Source of the DNA: Bradyrhizobium monzae
GTDB lineage: Bacteria > Pseudomonadota > Alphaproteobacteria > Rhizobiales > Xanthobacteraceae
Assembly: GCF_021458635.1 (NCBI RefSeq)
Contig: NZ_JAIRDQ010000012.1
Location: 124,001-188,000 of the forward strand
Reading direction: 5' to 3'
Length of the DNA: 64,000 nucleotides
Position numbers and translations under genes: made by a program. Within the stretch, counting starts at the first letter, position 1. Every line of letters starts with the position of its first letter. Under the pieces are notes generated by a model. The model searched no databases. It was not told where the DNA came from and worked only from the letters and a program-made list of their open reading frames with translations. Shown here piece after piece: positions 44,834 through 52,899 of the stretch.

Positions 44834-46099
44834 ATGCCACATGTTGTCGTCATCGGCGCCGGTATCACCGGCGTGACCACCGCCTACGCCCTTCTCAATC
44901 GCGGCTATTCCGTTACGGTGATCGAGCGTCAGCGCTACGCGGGCATGGAAACATCGTTCGCCAATGGCGGCCAACTTTCCGCGAGCAACGCGGAGGTCTG
45001 GAACAGCTGGTCCACGATCATCAAGGGAATGAAGTGGATGTTGAGGCGCGATGCGCCGCTCCTCATGAATCCAGCGCCGACCTGGCACAAATATTCCTGG
45101 CTTGGCGAATTTATCTTCAACATCAGGAACTATCGCGACAACACGGTTGAGACGACACGGCTCGCCATCGCCGCACGCAAGCATCTCTTCGCCATTGCCG
45201 AGCGCGAGGGCATCGACTTCGACCACGAGCGTCGCGGCATCCTTCACTTCTATCGGGATAAGCAGAGTTTCCAACACGCGCTGAAGGTCAATGCCATTCT
45301 CGTGGAGGGGGGCTTGGACCGTCGTCCAGTGACGGCCGCAGAGGTGAAGTCGATCGAGCCGACGCTGCACGGCGACTTCTTCGGAGGCTTCTATACCCCA
45401 TCGGATTCAACCGGAGACATCCACAAGTTCGTTTGCGGTCTCGCCAAGGCATGCGAGAGACGTGGCGTGCGCTTCGTTTTTGACGCCACCGTGAGGGAGA
45501 TCGCTCGGGACGAAATTCTCCGCATCCAGTATTCGCGTGACGAGCCTTCGGGCGGCGCTCGTGTCGATGAGATCGATGCCGACAGTGTTGTCATATGCGC
45601 CGGTTCCGCAAGCCGCGACCTCGCGGCGATGCTCGGCGACCGTCTCAATGTCTACCCTGTAAAGGGCTATTCGATCACCGTGCACCTTGACGACGAGCAG
45701 AGCCAGAAAGCTGCGCCTTGGGTCAGCCTGCTCGATGATGGCGCCAAGATCGTTACCAGTCGATTGGGCGCTACGCGCTTTCGCGTCGCCGGAACGGCAG
45801 AGTTCAACGGCATGAACCGCGACATACGCCAAGACCGCATCAAGCCGCTGGTTGACTGGACGCGAGCCCTGTTCCCCTCTGTCGACACCAACCGCGTCGT
45901 GCCTTGGGCCGGGTTGCGTCCGATGATGCCGAACATGATGCCGCGTGTCGGTAGGGGCAGGATGCCGGGCATCTTCTACAACACCGGTCACGGCCACCTG
46001 GGCTGGACCCTTTCGGCCGCAACAGCGGAGACGGTTGCCGAATGCCTTGCCGGCGAATTTGGGCCCAGCATCACGGAATGGCTCCGACTGGCAACGTAG
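44834..46099 (+). CDS. DadA-like FAD-dependent amino-acid oxidase/dehydrogenase
   Basis: This 421-residue flavoprotein of the DAO family has the N-terminal FAD motif VVVIGAGITGVTTAYALL, the DadA-type MKWMLRRDAPL and C-terminal NTGHGHLGWTLS. It oxidises a D-amino acid, glycine or an N-methylated amino acid. The start at 44834 is chosen because the upstream frame lies in the riboswitch. Control by a glycine riboswitch suggests that glycine (or sarcosine) is substrate or product: a glycine oxidase-like or sarcosine-dehydrogenase-like role. This specificity is inferred. Confidence 0.85.
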   Translation: MPHVVVIGAGITGVTTAYALLNRGYSVTVIERQRYAGMETSFANGGQLSASNAEVWNSWSTIIKGMKWMLRRDAPLLMNPAPTWHKYSWLGEFIFNIRNYRDNTVETTRLAIAARKHLFAIAEREGIDFDHERRGILHFYRDKQSFQHALKVNAILVEGGLDRRPVTAAEVKSIEPTLHGDFFGGFYTPSDSTGDIHKFVCGLAKACERRGVRFVFDATVREIARDEILRIQYSRDEPSGGARVDEIDADSVVICAGSASRDLAAMLGDRLNVYPVKGYSITVHLDDEQSQKAAPWVSLLDDGAKIVTSRLGATRFRVAGTAEFNGMNRDIRQDRIKPLVDWTRALFPSVDTNRVVPWAGLRPMMPNMMPRVGRGRMPGIFYNTGHGHLGWTLSAATAETVAECLAGEFGPSITEWLRLAT

Positions 46100-46147
46100 C
46101 CCGTCTAACCGTCGAGTGGTTGCATGCGGCGTCCGCAATTCTCTCGC

Positions 46148-46182
46148 TTGACAATCGCAATTGTGATCATAAGCTGTGATCA
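46148..46182 (+). promoter_or_regulatory. Promoter with TGATCA operator, copy 3
   Basis: CGCTTGACA (TTGACA at 46148-46153) precedes TGATCA at 46164-46169 and TGATCA at 46177-46182, 13 bp apart. The half-sites cover the region where a -10 would lie. It is 51 bp upstream of the gene at 46233. Confidence 0.72.
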
Positions 46183-46232
46183 AAATTGACCCTCGGGTGG
46201 CGCGGATTGCGCTTTGATCTGCGGAGAACAGA

Positions 46233-47321
46233 ATGAAGGTTGCGGTACTTGGGGGAGGAGCGGGGGGCGCGGCCTCGGTCGCAGAATTGGTTCTCGCAGG
46301 CCACTCCGTTCATTTCTGGGCGCGTTCGGCCGAAACGCTTGAACCGCACATCAAGCTCGGCGGCGTTGCATTCGACGGCAAGCTCGGCGAAGGAGTTGCA
46401 AAGCCTACCCTGATTTCGACAGATCTCAAGTCGGCCATCTCCGGAGTCGACGTGGCGGTCGTGGTCCTGCCGACTTTCTCGCACTCGGCCATAGCCAACG
46501 CACTCGCCGCGGCCGGTTGGCCGTCGAACAAACCGGTCGTGCTTAACCCCGGCCACACCGGAGGGGCGCTGGAATTCGCCGAGGCCTATTCCCGCACCGA
46601 GCGGGCAGTGCCGCCGGTGGTTGAGTTCTCGACCCTTACGTACGTCGCGCGCAAATATCGTCCTGACGGCGTCACCATTAGCGGTCGGGCGAAGCAACTG
46701 AAGGCTGCCGCTCTCAAAGGAGGAGCGGAGGCGCTGGAGGTAGCTGCGAAATTGTATCCGGGCGTCACGCCCGTTCGTGACGTTATCGCCTCCGACCTCT
46801 CCAACGTGAACATGGTTCTGCACCCCCCCGGGGCGGTGCTGGGCGCCGCCTGGGTCGAGGCGACCGGCGGCAACTTCACTTTCTATGTCGATGCCATGAC
46901 GCCCGGGGTCGCCCGGGTCATGCGGCAACTGGACGGCGAGCGCTTGGCGGTCGCCCGGGCATTCGGGCATGAACTGCCGAATTTGATTGAAGAGATGAAG
47001 CTGCTCGGCACGGTGGAGGCTGACGTGACTGATGTCACCGACTACCGCGCCGCAATCGCGGGCGGCGAGGCCAATCGCCGTATCAAGGGACCGGACTCGC
47101 TCGAATATCGCTACTACAAGGAGGATTTCGGTCACGGCCTGCTGCCCTTCCTGGAGTTTGCGCGGATCGCCGACGTCAACGTGCCCGTCGCGACGTCGCT
47201 CTATCGCCTGGCGCAGGCCGCAGTCGGAACTGACTATAGGATCGGTGGCCGGACCGCAGAAGCAATGGGCATCACCGGCATGTCCAGGGATCAGCTCATT
47301 GAGAAGGTAAGAGCCCCATGA
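46233..47321 (+). CDS. NAD/NADP octopine/nopaline dehydrogenase-family protein
   Basis: This 362-residue protein has an N-terminal Rossmann motif (VAVLGGGAGGAASV) and the octopine-dehydrogenase C-terminal domain with the characteristic NMVLHPPGAVL (catalytic His). The family forms or splits opines, N-(carboxyalkyl)amino acids, using NAD(P)H. It overlaps the next gene by 4 bp (ATGA) and begins a five-to-six gene operon ending at 51420. In a catabolic operon it probably oxidises an opine-like secondary amine to an amino acid and a keto acid. The Shine-Dalgarno is GGAGA. Confidence 0.88.
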   Translation: MKVAVLGGGAGGAASVAELVLAGHSVHFWARSAETLEPHIKLGGVAFDGKLGEGVAKPTLISTDLKSAISGVDVAVVVLPTFSHSAIANALAAAGWPSNKPVVLNPGHTGGALEFAEAYSRTERAVPPVVEFSTLTYVARKYRPDGVTISGRAKQLKAAALKGGAEALEVAAKLYPGVTPVRDVIASDLSNVNMVLHPPGAVLGAAWVEATGGNFTFYVDAMTPGVARVMRQLDGERLAVARAFGHELPNLIEEMKLLGTVEADVTDVTDYRAAIAGGEANRRIKGPDSLEYRYYKEDFGHGLLPFLEFARIADVNVPVATSLYRLAQAAVGTDYRIGGRTAEAMGITGMSRDQLIEKVRAP

Positions 47322-48208
47322 GTTGGCAGAATACAGTCATCGCAATCGTAGCCGGCGACGCACGCGAACAGGAGATCGCTCGCTGTGCTGTCCGGGCTGG
47401 AGCTGCCGTTCGGGCCTACGGCTTTCCATGGCCTGATGGGGGTATCGAAGGCGTCTATCATGCTGCGGACGCAACTGATGCATTGAAGGGTGCCGACATA
47501 GCGCTGTTTCCGATTCCGGGCATCAGCACGGAGGGCGCACTCTTCGCGCCGAAGGGTCCGCAAAAGATCATTCCGACGCGCGAGATGTTGGCCGGCATGA
47601 GGCGCCCCGGCAACATCATACTCGGTTGGGCGGACGACAATCTAAAGACCCATTGCAACGCGCTCGGCATCGCACTGCACGAGTACGAATGGGACGTCGA
47701 TCTCATGCTGCTGCGCGGGCCGGCGATCGTCGAGGGCGTATTGAAGGTGATCATCGAGAACACGCAGATCACCATCCACAAGTCCAACGTTTGCTTGGTT
47801 GGCCAAGGCACCATCGGCTCGCTTCTGACGAAGACGTTGGTCGGCCTCGGGGCTCATGTCCACGTCGCGGCGCGCAACCCGGTTCAGCGTGCAGCTGCCT
47901 ATGCGACCGGTGCAGAGGCGCTGACACTCGAACAATTGTCTTCTGTCCTGCATCGTATGGACATCGTTATCGGCAGCGTTCCAAAACGATTGCTCGAGCG
48001 CGATCAACTGGCTCTGCTGCCCAAACACGCGCTGCTGGTCGATGTCGCGGCGCCTCCTGGAACGATCGACCGGGACGCCGCCGTCGAACTAGGGCTGAAG
48101 GTTGTCTGGGCGCGCGGCATGGGCGCGCGTGCACCGATCACCGTCGGCCGCAGCCAGTGGACGGGCATCAGCCGGCGCATAGAGGCAATACTGGAGCAAG
48201 GACAATGA
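47318..48208 (+). CDS. Dipicolinate synthase subunit A-like NAD-binding protein
   Basis: This 296-residue protein resembles SpoVFA/DpaA: the N-terminal domain begins VIAIVAGDAREQEIARC and has LFPIPGISTEG, and a second Rossmann domain has VCLVGQGTIGSLLTKTLVGL and ends with a small C-terminal helix. DpaA oxidises dihydrodipicolinate in spore formers. This organism does not form spores, so the protein probably oxidises another cyclic imine or amino acid. It is coupled by ATGA overlaps to the opine-type dehydrogenase before it and the hydantoinase-like gene after it. Confidence 0.75.
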   Translation: MSWQNTVIAIVAGDAREQEIARCAVRAGAAVRAYGFPWPDGGIEGVYHAADATDALKGADIALFPIPGISTEGALFAPKGPQKIIPTREMLAGMRRPGNIILGWADDNLKTHCNALGIALHEYEWDVDLMLLRGPAIVEGVLKVIIENTQITIHKSNVCLVGQGTIGSLLTKTLVGLGAHVHVAARNPVQRAAAYATGAEALTLEQLSSVLHRMDIVIGSVPKRLLERDQLALLPKHALLVDVAAPPGTIDRDAAVELGLKVVWARGMGARAPITVGRSQWTGISRRIEAILEQGQ

Positions 48209-49551
48209 AGGCGGATCTGGTCATAAAGAACGCGCGAGTGGTTCGCCACGACGGAGAATTCCACGGCGGCGTCGCGGTGAAGGACGGCAAGATCGTCCTT
48301 ACCGGGGCTGACGAAGTCCTTCCCGACGCCAAGCGCACCATCGACGCCGAGGGGCGGGTGTTGATGCCGGGCTTGATCGACCCGCACTGCCATCTGGGCG
48401 TGAAGTTTCCCTTCGCGGAGGATATGCGCACCGAAACGGCGGCTGCGGCCTCCGGCGGCGTGACGACAGCTCTTCTCTATATCCGCAATCTCAAGGAGTC
48501 CTATCTGCCGTTCTACGCGGAGCGCAAAGCGATCGGCGAGGAAAACTCGGTGATCGACTTCGGCTTTCATTTTGGTATCCAGCGTGAGGAACATATCGCC
48601 GAGATTCCAGATGTCATCGCGAAGACGGGCGTCAAATCCTTCAAATGCTATTTCGGTTACGAACCTGACAATCCGATCGGCATCGTGCCGGCCACGGACG
48701 GCTGGGTCTATGCCGCGATGCGCATCTTGTCGAAGGTTCCCGGCGGGGTAATCAACGTTCACTGCGAGAACACCCAGATCGCGTCCTGGATCAAAAAGGA
48801 GATCGCGGCAACCGGCCGTCAGGATCTCGGCGCATACACGGAATCCCGCCCGGCCTTCTGCGAGGTGGAGACCATCCGGCGCATGCTCTTCCTTGCCGAG
48901 AAGACCGGCTGTTCGCTTCATCTGGTCCACACCTCCGTCGGTATGGGTCCCGTGCTCGCCGCCGAGGCACAGGCCCGTGGCGTGCGCGTGACGGTAGAGA
49001 CCTGTCCTCACTACCTCACCCGCACGTGCTACGACGAAGATCTCGACATGCGTGCGAAGATATCGCCGCCGTTGCGCGACCGGAACGAACTCGAAGGTCT
49101 TTGGCACGGCGTCATGAACGGCTCGGTCTACAGCCTTGGGACGGACCACGTGCCGTTCCTGCCCAAGAAGCTGGAAGATCTTTGGACCGAATTCCCAGGT
49201 GTGGTGAGCTTCCCCTGGGAGCTGTCGCTGATGCTTCATTTCGGCGTCCATCAGCGCGGCTTGCCGTTGACCCGGCTTGTCGAGCTCAACTCTTTCAACC
49301 CTGCGCGACGCTTCGGGCTCTGGCCGCGCAAGGGCCATATCGATGTCGGCTTCGACGCCGACCTCGTGCTGGTCGACCTCGATGAGCAGCGCACGGTCAA
49401 GCACACCGGCAAGGGCACGTGCATCTATGAAGGATGGACGCTCAAGGGGTGGCCGGTGATGACGGTTGCCCGCGGTGACATCGTCTATGAAAACGGTTCC
49501 GTGGCCGACAACCACTATGGTCGCGGCCGATGCGTGACCCTGCCGTCATGA
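48205..49551 (+). CDS. Dihydropyrimidinase/hydantoinase-like amidohydrolase
   Basis: This 448-residue cyclic amidase has HxH in GLIDPHCHLG (His61, His63), the Lys147 position expected to be carboxylated (GVKSFKCYFGYE), His in NVHCENTQI and LVHTSVG, and Asp in LGTDHVPF. These match the dihydropyrimidinase/D-hydantoinase/allantoinase group, which opens cyclic ureides to N-carbamoyl amino acids. The start at 48205 follows GGAGCAAGGAC and overlaps the previous stop (ATGA). It suggests that a hydantoin or dihydropyrimidine is an intermediate. Confidence 0.9.
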   Translation: MKADLVIKNARVVRHDGEFHGGVAVKDGKIVLTGADEVLPDAKRTIDAEGRVLMPGLIDPHCHLGVKFPFAEDMRTETAAAASGGVTTALLYIRNLKESYLPFYAERKAIGEENSVIDFGFHFGIQREEHIAEIPDVIAKTGVKSFKCYFGYEPDNPIGIVPATDGWVYAAMRILSKVPGGVINVHCENTQIASWIKKEIAATGRQDLGAYTESRPAFCEVETIRRMLFLAEKTGCSLHLVHTSVGMGPVLAAEAQARGVRVTVETCPHYLTRTCYDEDLDMRAKISPPLRDRNELEGLWHGVMNGSVYSLGTDHVPFLPKKLEDLWTEFPGVVSFPWELSLMLHFGVHQRGLPLTRLVELNSFNPARRFGLWPRKGHIDVGFDADLVLVDLDEQRTVKHTGKGTCIYEGWTLKGWPVMTVARGDIVYENGSVADNHYGRGRCVTLPS

Positions 49552-50234
49552 GTGGCGCGGACTTTCATCGACTGGAGCTGGCGGGCCGAGAGTCGCTCTT
49601 GCCCGCTCAAATGTCGGCGAGCGAGGCGGTCGCCCGTATTGTGGCGCGGAAGGCCACGGTCCGCCAGGAACGACTGTCTGGAATCCACAATCCATGGGGA
49701 CATGCGATCGGGTTGACCGATCCCTGGGCTTTTCTGGGCCTTTGCGAGAGCGAGGGTGTCGTCAATGCAGCGCGCAACGTCCTGGGGCCTGACATCATCC
49801 TGTGGGACAGCGAGCTGTTCATGGAAGCGCGCGGTTATGCCGACTTCCTGCGCCAAGGGCGGGAAGGTCGCTATTGGCCGGTTACGCCATTCGCTGGAGC
49901 GATCGTCTTGATACCCGTTGGCCAGGCTGATCCGAAACCGAGGGCGATCGGTGTGAATGAGATCGGAACGAATGTGCTCGAGATGCTCGATCCGTCGGAA
50001 CCGATTTATGTCATCCGGCTAATGCCGGGCACTAGTCATTTCGATCGAGACCCGCGGCATTCCGCCCATCGCGCATGCATGGAGGAGCAGGTTCTGATCA
50101 ACTATGCCAACCGTCCACTGTGGCTGCTCAGCGGCGTCGATCGGGCAAGCAACGATCTGGTTACGGGCTTCGCCGTCGCCGCGCCAACTTGGGCGTCCGG
50201 CGCTCTGCCCATCCAAAGAGGAGGAGATATCTGA
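49548..50234 (+). CDS. Unknown protein with weak resemblance to phytanoyl-CoA dioxygenase family
   Basis: This 228-residue protein is coupled to the hydantoinase-like gene by ATGA. The segment LGPDIILWDSELF followed by GRYWPVTPFAGAIVLIPVG resembles the PhyH double-stranded beta-helix, but the expected iron-binding His-x-Asp before YWP reads RQGREG. It may be a non-metal paralogue, or the similarity may be accidental. The function is unknown. It precedes the tautomerase gene by a TGATG junction. Confidence 0.5.
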   Translation: MSGADFHRLELAGRESLLPAQMSASEAVARIVARKATVRQERLSGIHNPWGHAIGLTDPWAFLGLCESEGVVNAARNVLGPDIILWDSELFMEARGYADFLRQGREGRYWPVTPFAGAIVLIPVGQADPKPRAIGVNEIGTNVLEMLDPSEPIYVIRLMPGTSHFDRDPRHSAHRACMEEQVLINYANRPLWLLSGVDRASNDLVTGFAVAAPTWASGALPIQRGGDI

Positions 50235-50434
50235 TGCCGTTTGTCGTCGTCGAGATGTGGGAGGGCCGCACAGTCGAGCAGAAGCGCCGACTCGTAAAGG
50301 CTATCACCAATGCAATGGTTGAGGAGGCCGCCTGCAAGCCTGATCATTTGCATGTGGTGATCCATGAAACGCCAAAAGACAGCTGGGGCCGCGCCGGGGT
50401 GCTCGGCATCGACATGGCGGAGGACAAGAAATGA
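50234..50434 (+). CDS. 4-oxalocrotonate tautomerase-family protein
   Basis: This 66-residue tautomerase-fold protein has the catalytic Pro right after the start Met (MPFVVVEMWEGRTVEQKRRL). Family members catalyse keto-enol tautomerisation and related reactions. It is coupled upstream by TGATG and overlaps the next gene by ATGA. It may isomerise an enol or imino product of the neighbouring dehydrogenases. Confidence 0.85.
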   Translation: MPFVVVEMWEGRTVEQKRRLVKAITNAMVEEAACKPDHLHVVIHETPKDSWGRAGVLGIDMAEDKK

Positions 50435-51420
50435 GCCTGGAAGCCCTCGATTATCGCAAGTCGGCCCTGCTGGCCATCGATCTCCAGAATGCCTTCATCC
50501 ACGAGAAGGGAACGCTGGGCATTTCCGGAGTGGATACAAAGCGCCTGTCCTCGATCGTGTCGCCGCTGGCAAGGCTGATCAAGCGGTGCCAGGACGTCGA
50601 CATTCCCGTCATCTGGACCATGCAGGAGCATTTCGCCGTCGACAGGAATCGTGCCAAAAAGAAGTTGCTCGGCCATACCGCCCGCCGCAAGCAGGTATCC
50701 GCACTCGCCGGCAGCTGGGACGAGGAAATCATCGACGAGCTCAAGCCGCTGGCCGAGTTCAATCCTTCCTTCGTGATCCGCAAGCACCGTTTCGGTGCGT
50801 TCTACGAGACCCGGCTCGAAATGATGTTGAAGATGCTGGGGACGCAGCACCTGTTCATCACCGGGGCAACCACCAACGCCTGCGTCGAGACGAGCATCCG
50901 CGAAGCCTATCTCCGGGATCTCGATGTGATTGCCGTCGAGGATTGCGTATCGGGCGTCAATGCGGATTGGGAAGCCACGGCCAAGCAGGTGTGGAAGCAG
51001 TACTTCTGCGAGATAGCGCCGTCGTCGGAAGTTCTCGACTGGATCGCCGAGCAAGTGAAGCCGAGGGTTACCAACTACGGTCACCAGTTGATCATGGTCA
51101 ATGACATCGACAGGTCGGTCGACTTCTATACCCGTCAACTGGGATTCACGATCAGGCCGGCCAAGCCGCTGGCTGACGGACGGCCTTTCATTGCCTTCCA
51201 CCAAGGCATAGCTCTCATCAACGGCAAGGCTACAGACCATCGCCAGCTCGACCACATCGCCTTTGAGGTCAACGATGTGCGCGCGCTCGATGCCAAGTTG
51301 AAAAAAGCCGGCGTGCACTACTACAATGAGCTGCATGATGGGCCTTATGGCTTGACGATCTACATCGCCGATCCGGACGGAACCAAGGTCGAGCTCTATC
51401 AGGTCGGGGCAAACGCTTAA
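50431..51420 (+). CDS. Isochorismatase-like (cysteine) hydrolase fused to a VOC/glyoxalase domain
   Basis: This 329-residue protein has two domains. Residues 1-~205 are an isochorismatase-like amidase with the catalytic triad Asp17 (LLAIDLQNAF), Lys118 (VIRKHRFGAF) and Cys151 (TTNACVETS), the set used by N-carbamoylsarcosine amidase and related amidohydrolases. Residues ~212-329 are a vicinal-oxygen-chelate domain (YGHQLIMVNDIDRSVDFYTR ... DPDGTKVELYQVG) with His and Glu metal ligands. The fusion suggests two successive steps on one substrate, such as removal of a carbamoyl group and isomerisation or cleavage. It is the last gene of the operon. Confidence 0.88.
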   Translation: MSLEALDYRKSALLAIDLQNAFIHEKGTLGISGVDTKRLSSIVSPLARLIKRCQDVDIPVIWTMQEHFAVDRNRAKKKLLGHTARRKQVSALAGSWDEEIIDELKPLAEFNPSFVIRKHRFGAFYETRLEMMLKMLGTQHLFITGATTNACVETSIREAYLRDLDVIAVEDCVSGVNADWEATAKQVWKQYFCEIAPSSEVLDWIAEQVKPRVTNYGHQLIMVNDIDRSVDFYTRQLGFTIRPAKPLADGRPFIAFHQGIALINGKATDHRQLDHIAFEVNDVRALDAKLKKAGVHYYNELHDGPYGLTIYIADPDGTKVELYQVGANA

Positions 51421-51544
51421 TCCCAGGGCGGGTGCTCCAGACAACGTTGTTTGCGCCAATCGGCAGGCCGAGCCAACCTTGGCGTGCCGATTTGCGGCAT
51501 CACTGCTCCACGCTGCGGTTGCCGCCCGGTCTCAAATCTACTAC

Positions 51545-51563
51545 TGATCACGGTATGAGATCA
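51545..51563 (+). promoter_or_regulatory. TGATCA operator, copy 4, upstream of gntR
   Basis: TGATCA at 51545-51550 and AGATCA at 51558-51563, 13 bp apart. It lies about 100 bp before the GntR-type regulator gene, consistent with autoregulation. The promoter hexamers are less clear here than at the other copies (TTGCCG at 51519 is a candidate -35). Confidence 0.68.
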
Positions 51564-51661
51564 CAGGATGCAAGCCATCCAAGTCTTCAAGGATTGGTCT
51601 CAATGTCCTCAGGCATATCGGATGGCGCGTAGCGACGTCCTAAGAGAAAGAGAGTCGGGAG

Positions 51662-52402
51662 ATGCGGACCGAGAAAGCGGAAGTTGCCGCAAACGGCAAC
51701 GAAGAAGGCAAGCGGCAGCGGGGGCACATCTACGAACGTGTGCTGAGCTATATGCGCAGAGGGCTTATGGTCGGGGCCTTTGTTCCCGGCCAGGTCATGA
51801 GTTTGCGCAAGTTAGCGGCAGGGCTAGGAACCAGCCCCATGCCGGTTCGTGAAGTGCTGAGCCAGCTCGTAGCGGCGAATGCCTTGGAAGAAACCAAGGG
51901 GGGCTCGGTACGCGTGCCGAGGCTGAGCGCTGAGAAGCTGAGCGATATCTTTTCGGTGCGCGAACTGCTTGAGGGTACGGCAGCCGAGCTTGCCGCCAAG
52001 AAAGCTTCACCTGCGCTCCTTAGCGGACTGACGTCCATCAACAAGCAATTGCTTCAGGCGATCGCCAAGCGTGACATCCTGAACTGCCTTTCGTTCAACC
52101 AAAAATTTCATTTCACGCTCTACCAGGCGAGCGAATCCGAGACGCTCATGCTCTTGATCGAGTCGCTTTGGTTGCAGTTCGGGCCGACCATGTACATGTC
52201 GTTACTGATCCCCTCGAAGCCTTGGAGTGCGTCTCATCACGAGGACATTCTGGCGGGTCTGAAGGAGGGCAACGCAACCGCGGTCAAACGCGGGACGATC
52301 CAGGACATCCGGACGACTTGCCGGGCCTTGCTCAGCATCGCCGGCTCGCAGGGAGCCGAGCTGCCCTTCGCACAAGGAATGGAACTGCAATTCGAGGACT
52401 GA
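51662..52402 (+). CDS. GntR-family transcriptional regulator with FCD domain
   Basis: This 246-residue regulator has a winged helix-turn-helix at ~20-85 (GQVMSLRKLAAGLGTSPMPV, REVLSQLVAANAL) and an all-helical FCD ligand-binding domain at ~90-225 with His residues suited to metal and ligand binding (FNQKFHFTLYQ, SASHHEDIL). FCD regulators usually repress uptake and catabolism of organic acids or amino-acid derivatives. A TGATCA operator copy lies in front of it and in front of four other transcription units in the island, so it is the best candidate for the factor that binds them. Confidence 0.9.
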   Translation: MRTEKAEVAANGNEEGKRQRGHIYERVLSYMRRGLMVGAFVPGQVMSLRKLAAGLGTSPMPVREVLSQLVAANALEETKGGSVRVPRLSAEKLSDIFSVRELLEGTAAELAAKKASPALLSGLTSINKQLLQAIAKRDILNCLSFNQKFHFTLYQASESETLMLLIESLWLQFGPTMYMSLLIPSKPWSASHHEDILAGLKEGNATAVKRGTIQDIRTTCRALLSIAGSQGAELPFAQGMELQFED

Positions 52403-52428
52403 CGAACAGAGATCCGGAGTACCGCGCC

Positions 52429-52896
52429 ATGGCAGCAAAGATCGAACAAAAACTGGCCCAACTGGGAATCAACCTGCCCGCAACCGCGTCTCCAAGCGCC
52501 AACTACGTTCCTGCGCGCAGACTGGGTAGCCAGATCTACATCTCCGGGCAGGTCCCTAGCGAGGGCGGCAAGGACAAGTACACCGGTAAGCTCGGTTCGG
52601 ACTTCTCCGTAGAGGAAGGTCAAAAAGCTGCGCGTCTCTGCGCCATCAACATCCTTGCCCAGCTCAAGCAGGCGCTGGACGGCAATCTCGACAGGGTGGT
52701 TGGGGTCATTCGGCTGGGCGGCTTTGTCAATGCTGAGCCGGACTTCAAAGATCATCCCAAAGTCATCAATGGGGCGTCTGACCTGATGGTGGAGGTGTTT
52801 GGCGAGGCGGGGCGCCACGCCCGCGCGGCGGTCGGCTGCAGTTCATTGCCCCGCAACGTTCCTGTCGAGGTCGACGCAATATTCGAGGTCAACTGA
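52429..52896 (+). CDS. RidA/YjgF-family protein
   Basis: This 155-residue protein has the YjgF fold (SQIYISGQVP, ARAAVGCSSLPRNVPVEVDA), with the Arg-containing C-terminal segment used to hydrolyse enamine/imine intermediates. RidA proteins remove 2-aminoacrylate and related imines released by dehydratases and amino-acid oxidases. It starts 27 bp after gntR and precedes the CobW gene by 3 bp. It fits next to the FAD oxidases and serine dehydratase of the island. Confidence 0.88.
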   Translation: MAAKIEQKLAQLGINLPATASPSANYVPARRLGSQIYISGQVPSEGGKDKYTGKLGSDFSVEEGQKAARLCAINILAQLKQALDGNLDRVVGVIRLGGFVNAEPDFKDHPKVINGASDLMVEVFGEAGRHARAAVGCSSLPRNVPVEVDAIFEVN

Positions 52897-52899
52897 ACC

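Noticed and set aside
48004..49515. Minus-strand open frame of 503 codons opposite the hydantoinase-like gene
   Set aside because: The plus strand has an intact amidohydrolase with all metal ligands; the antisense frame has no domain or ribosome-binding site.
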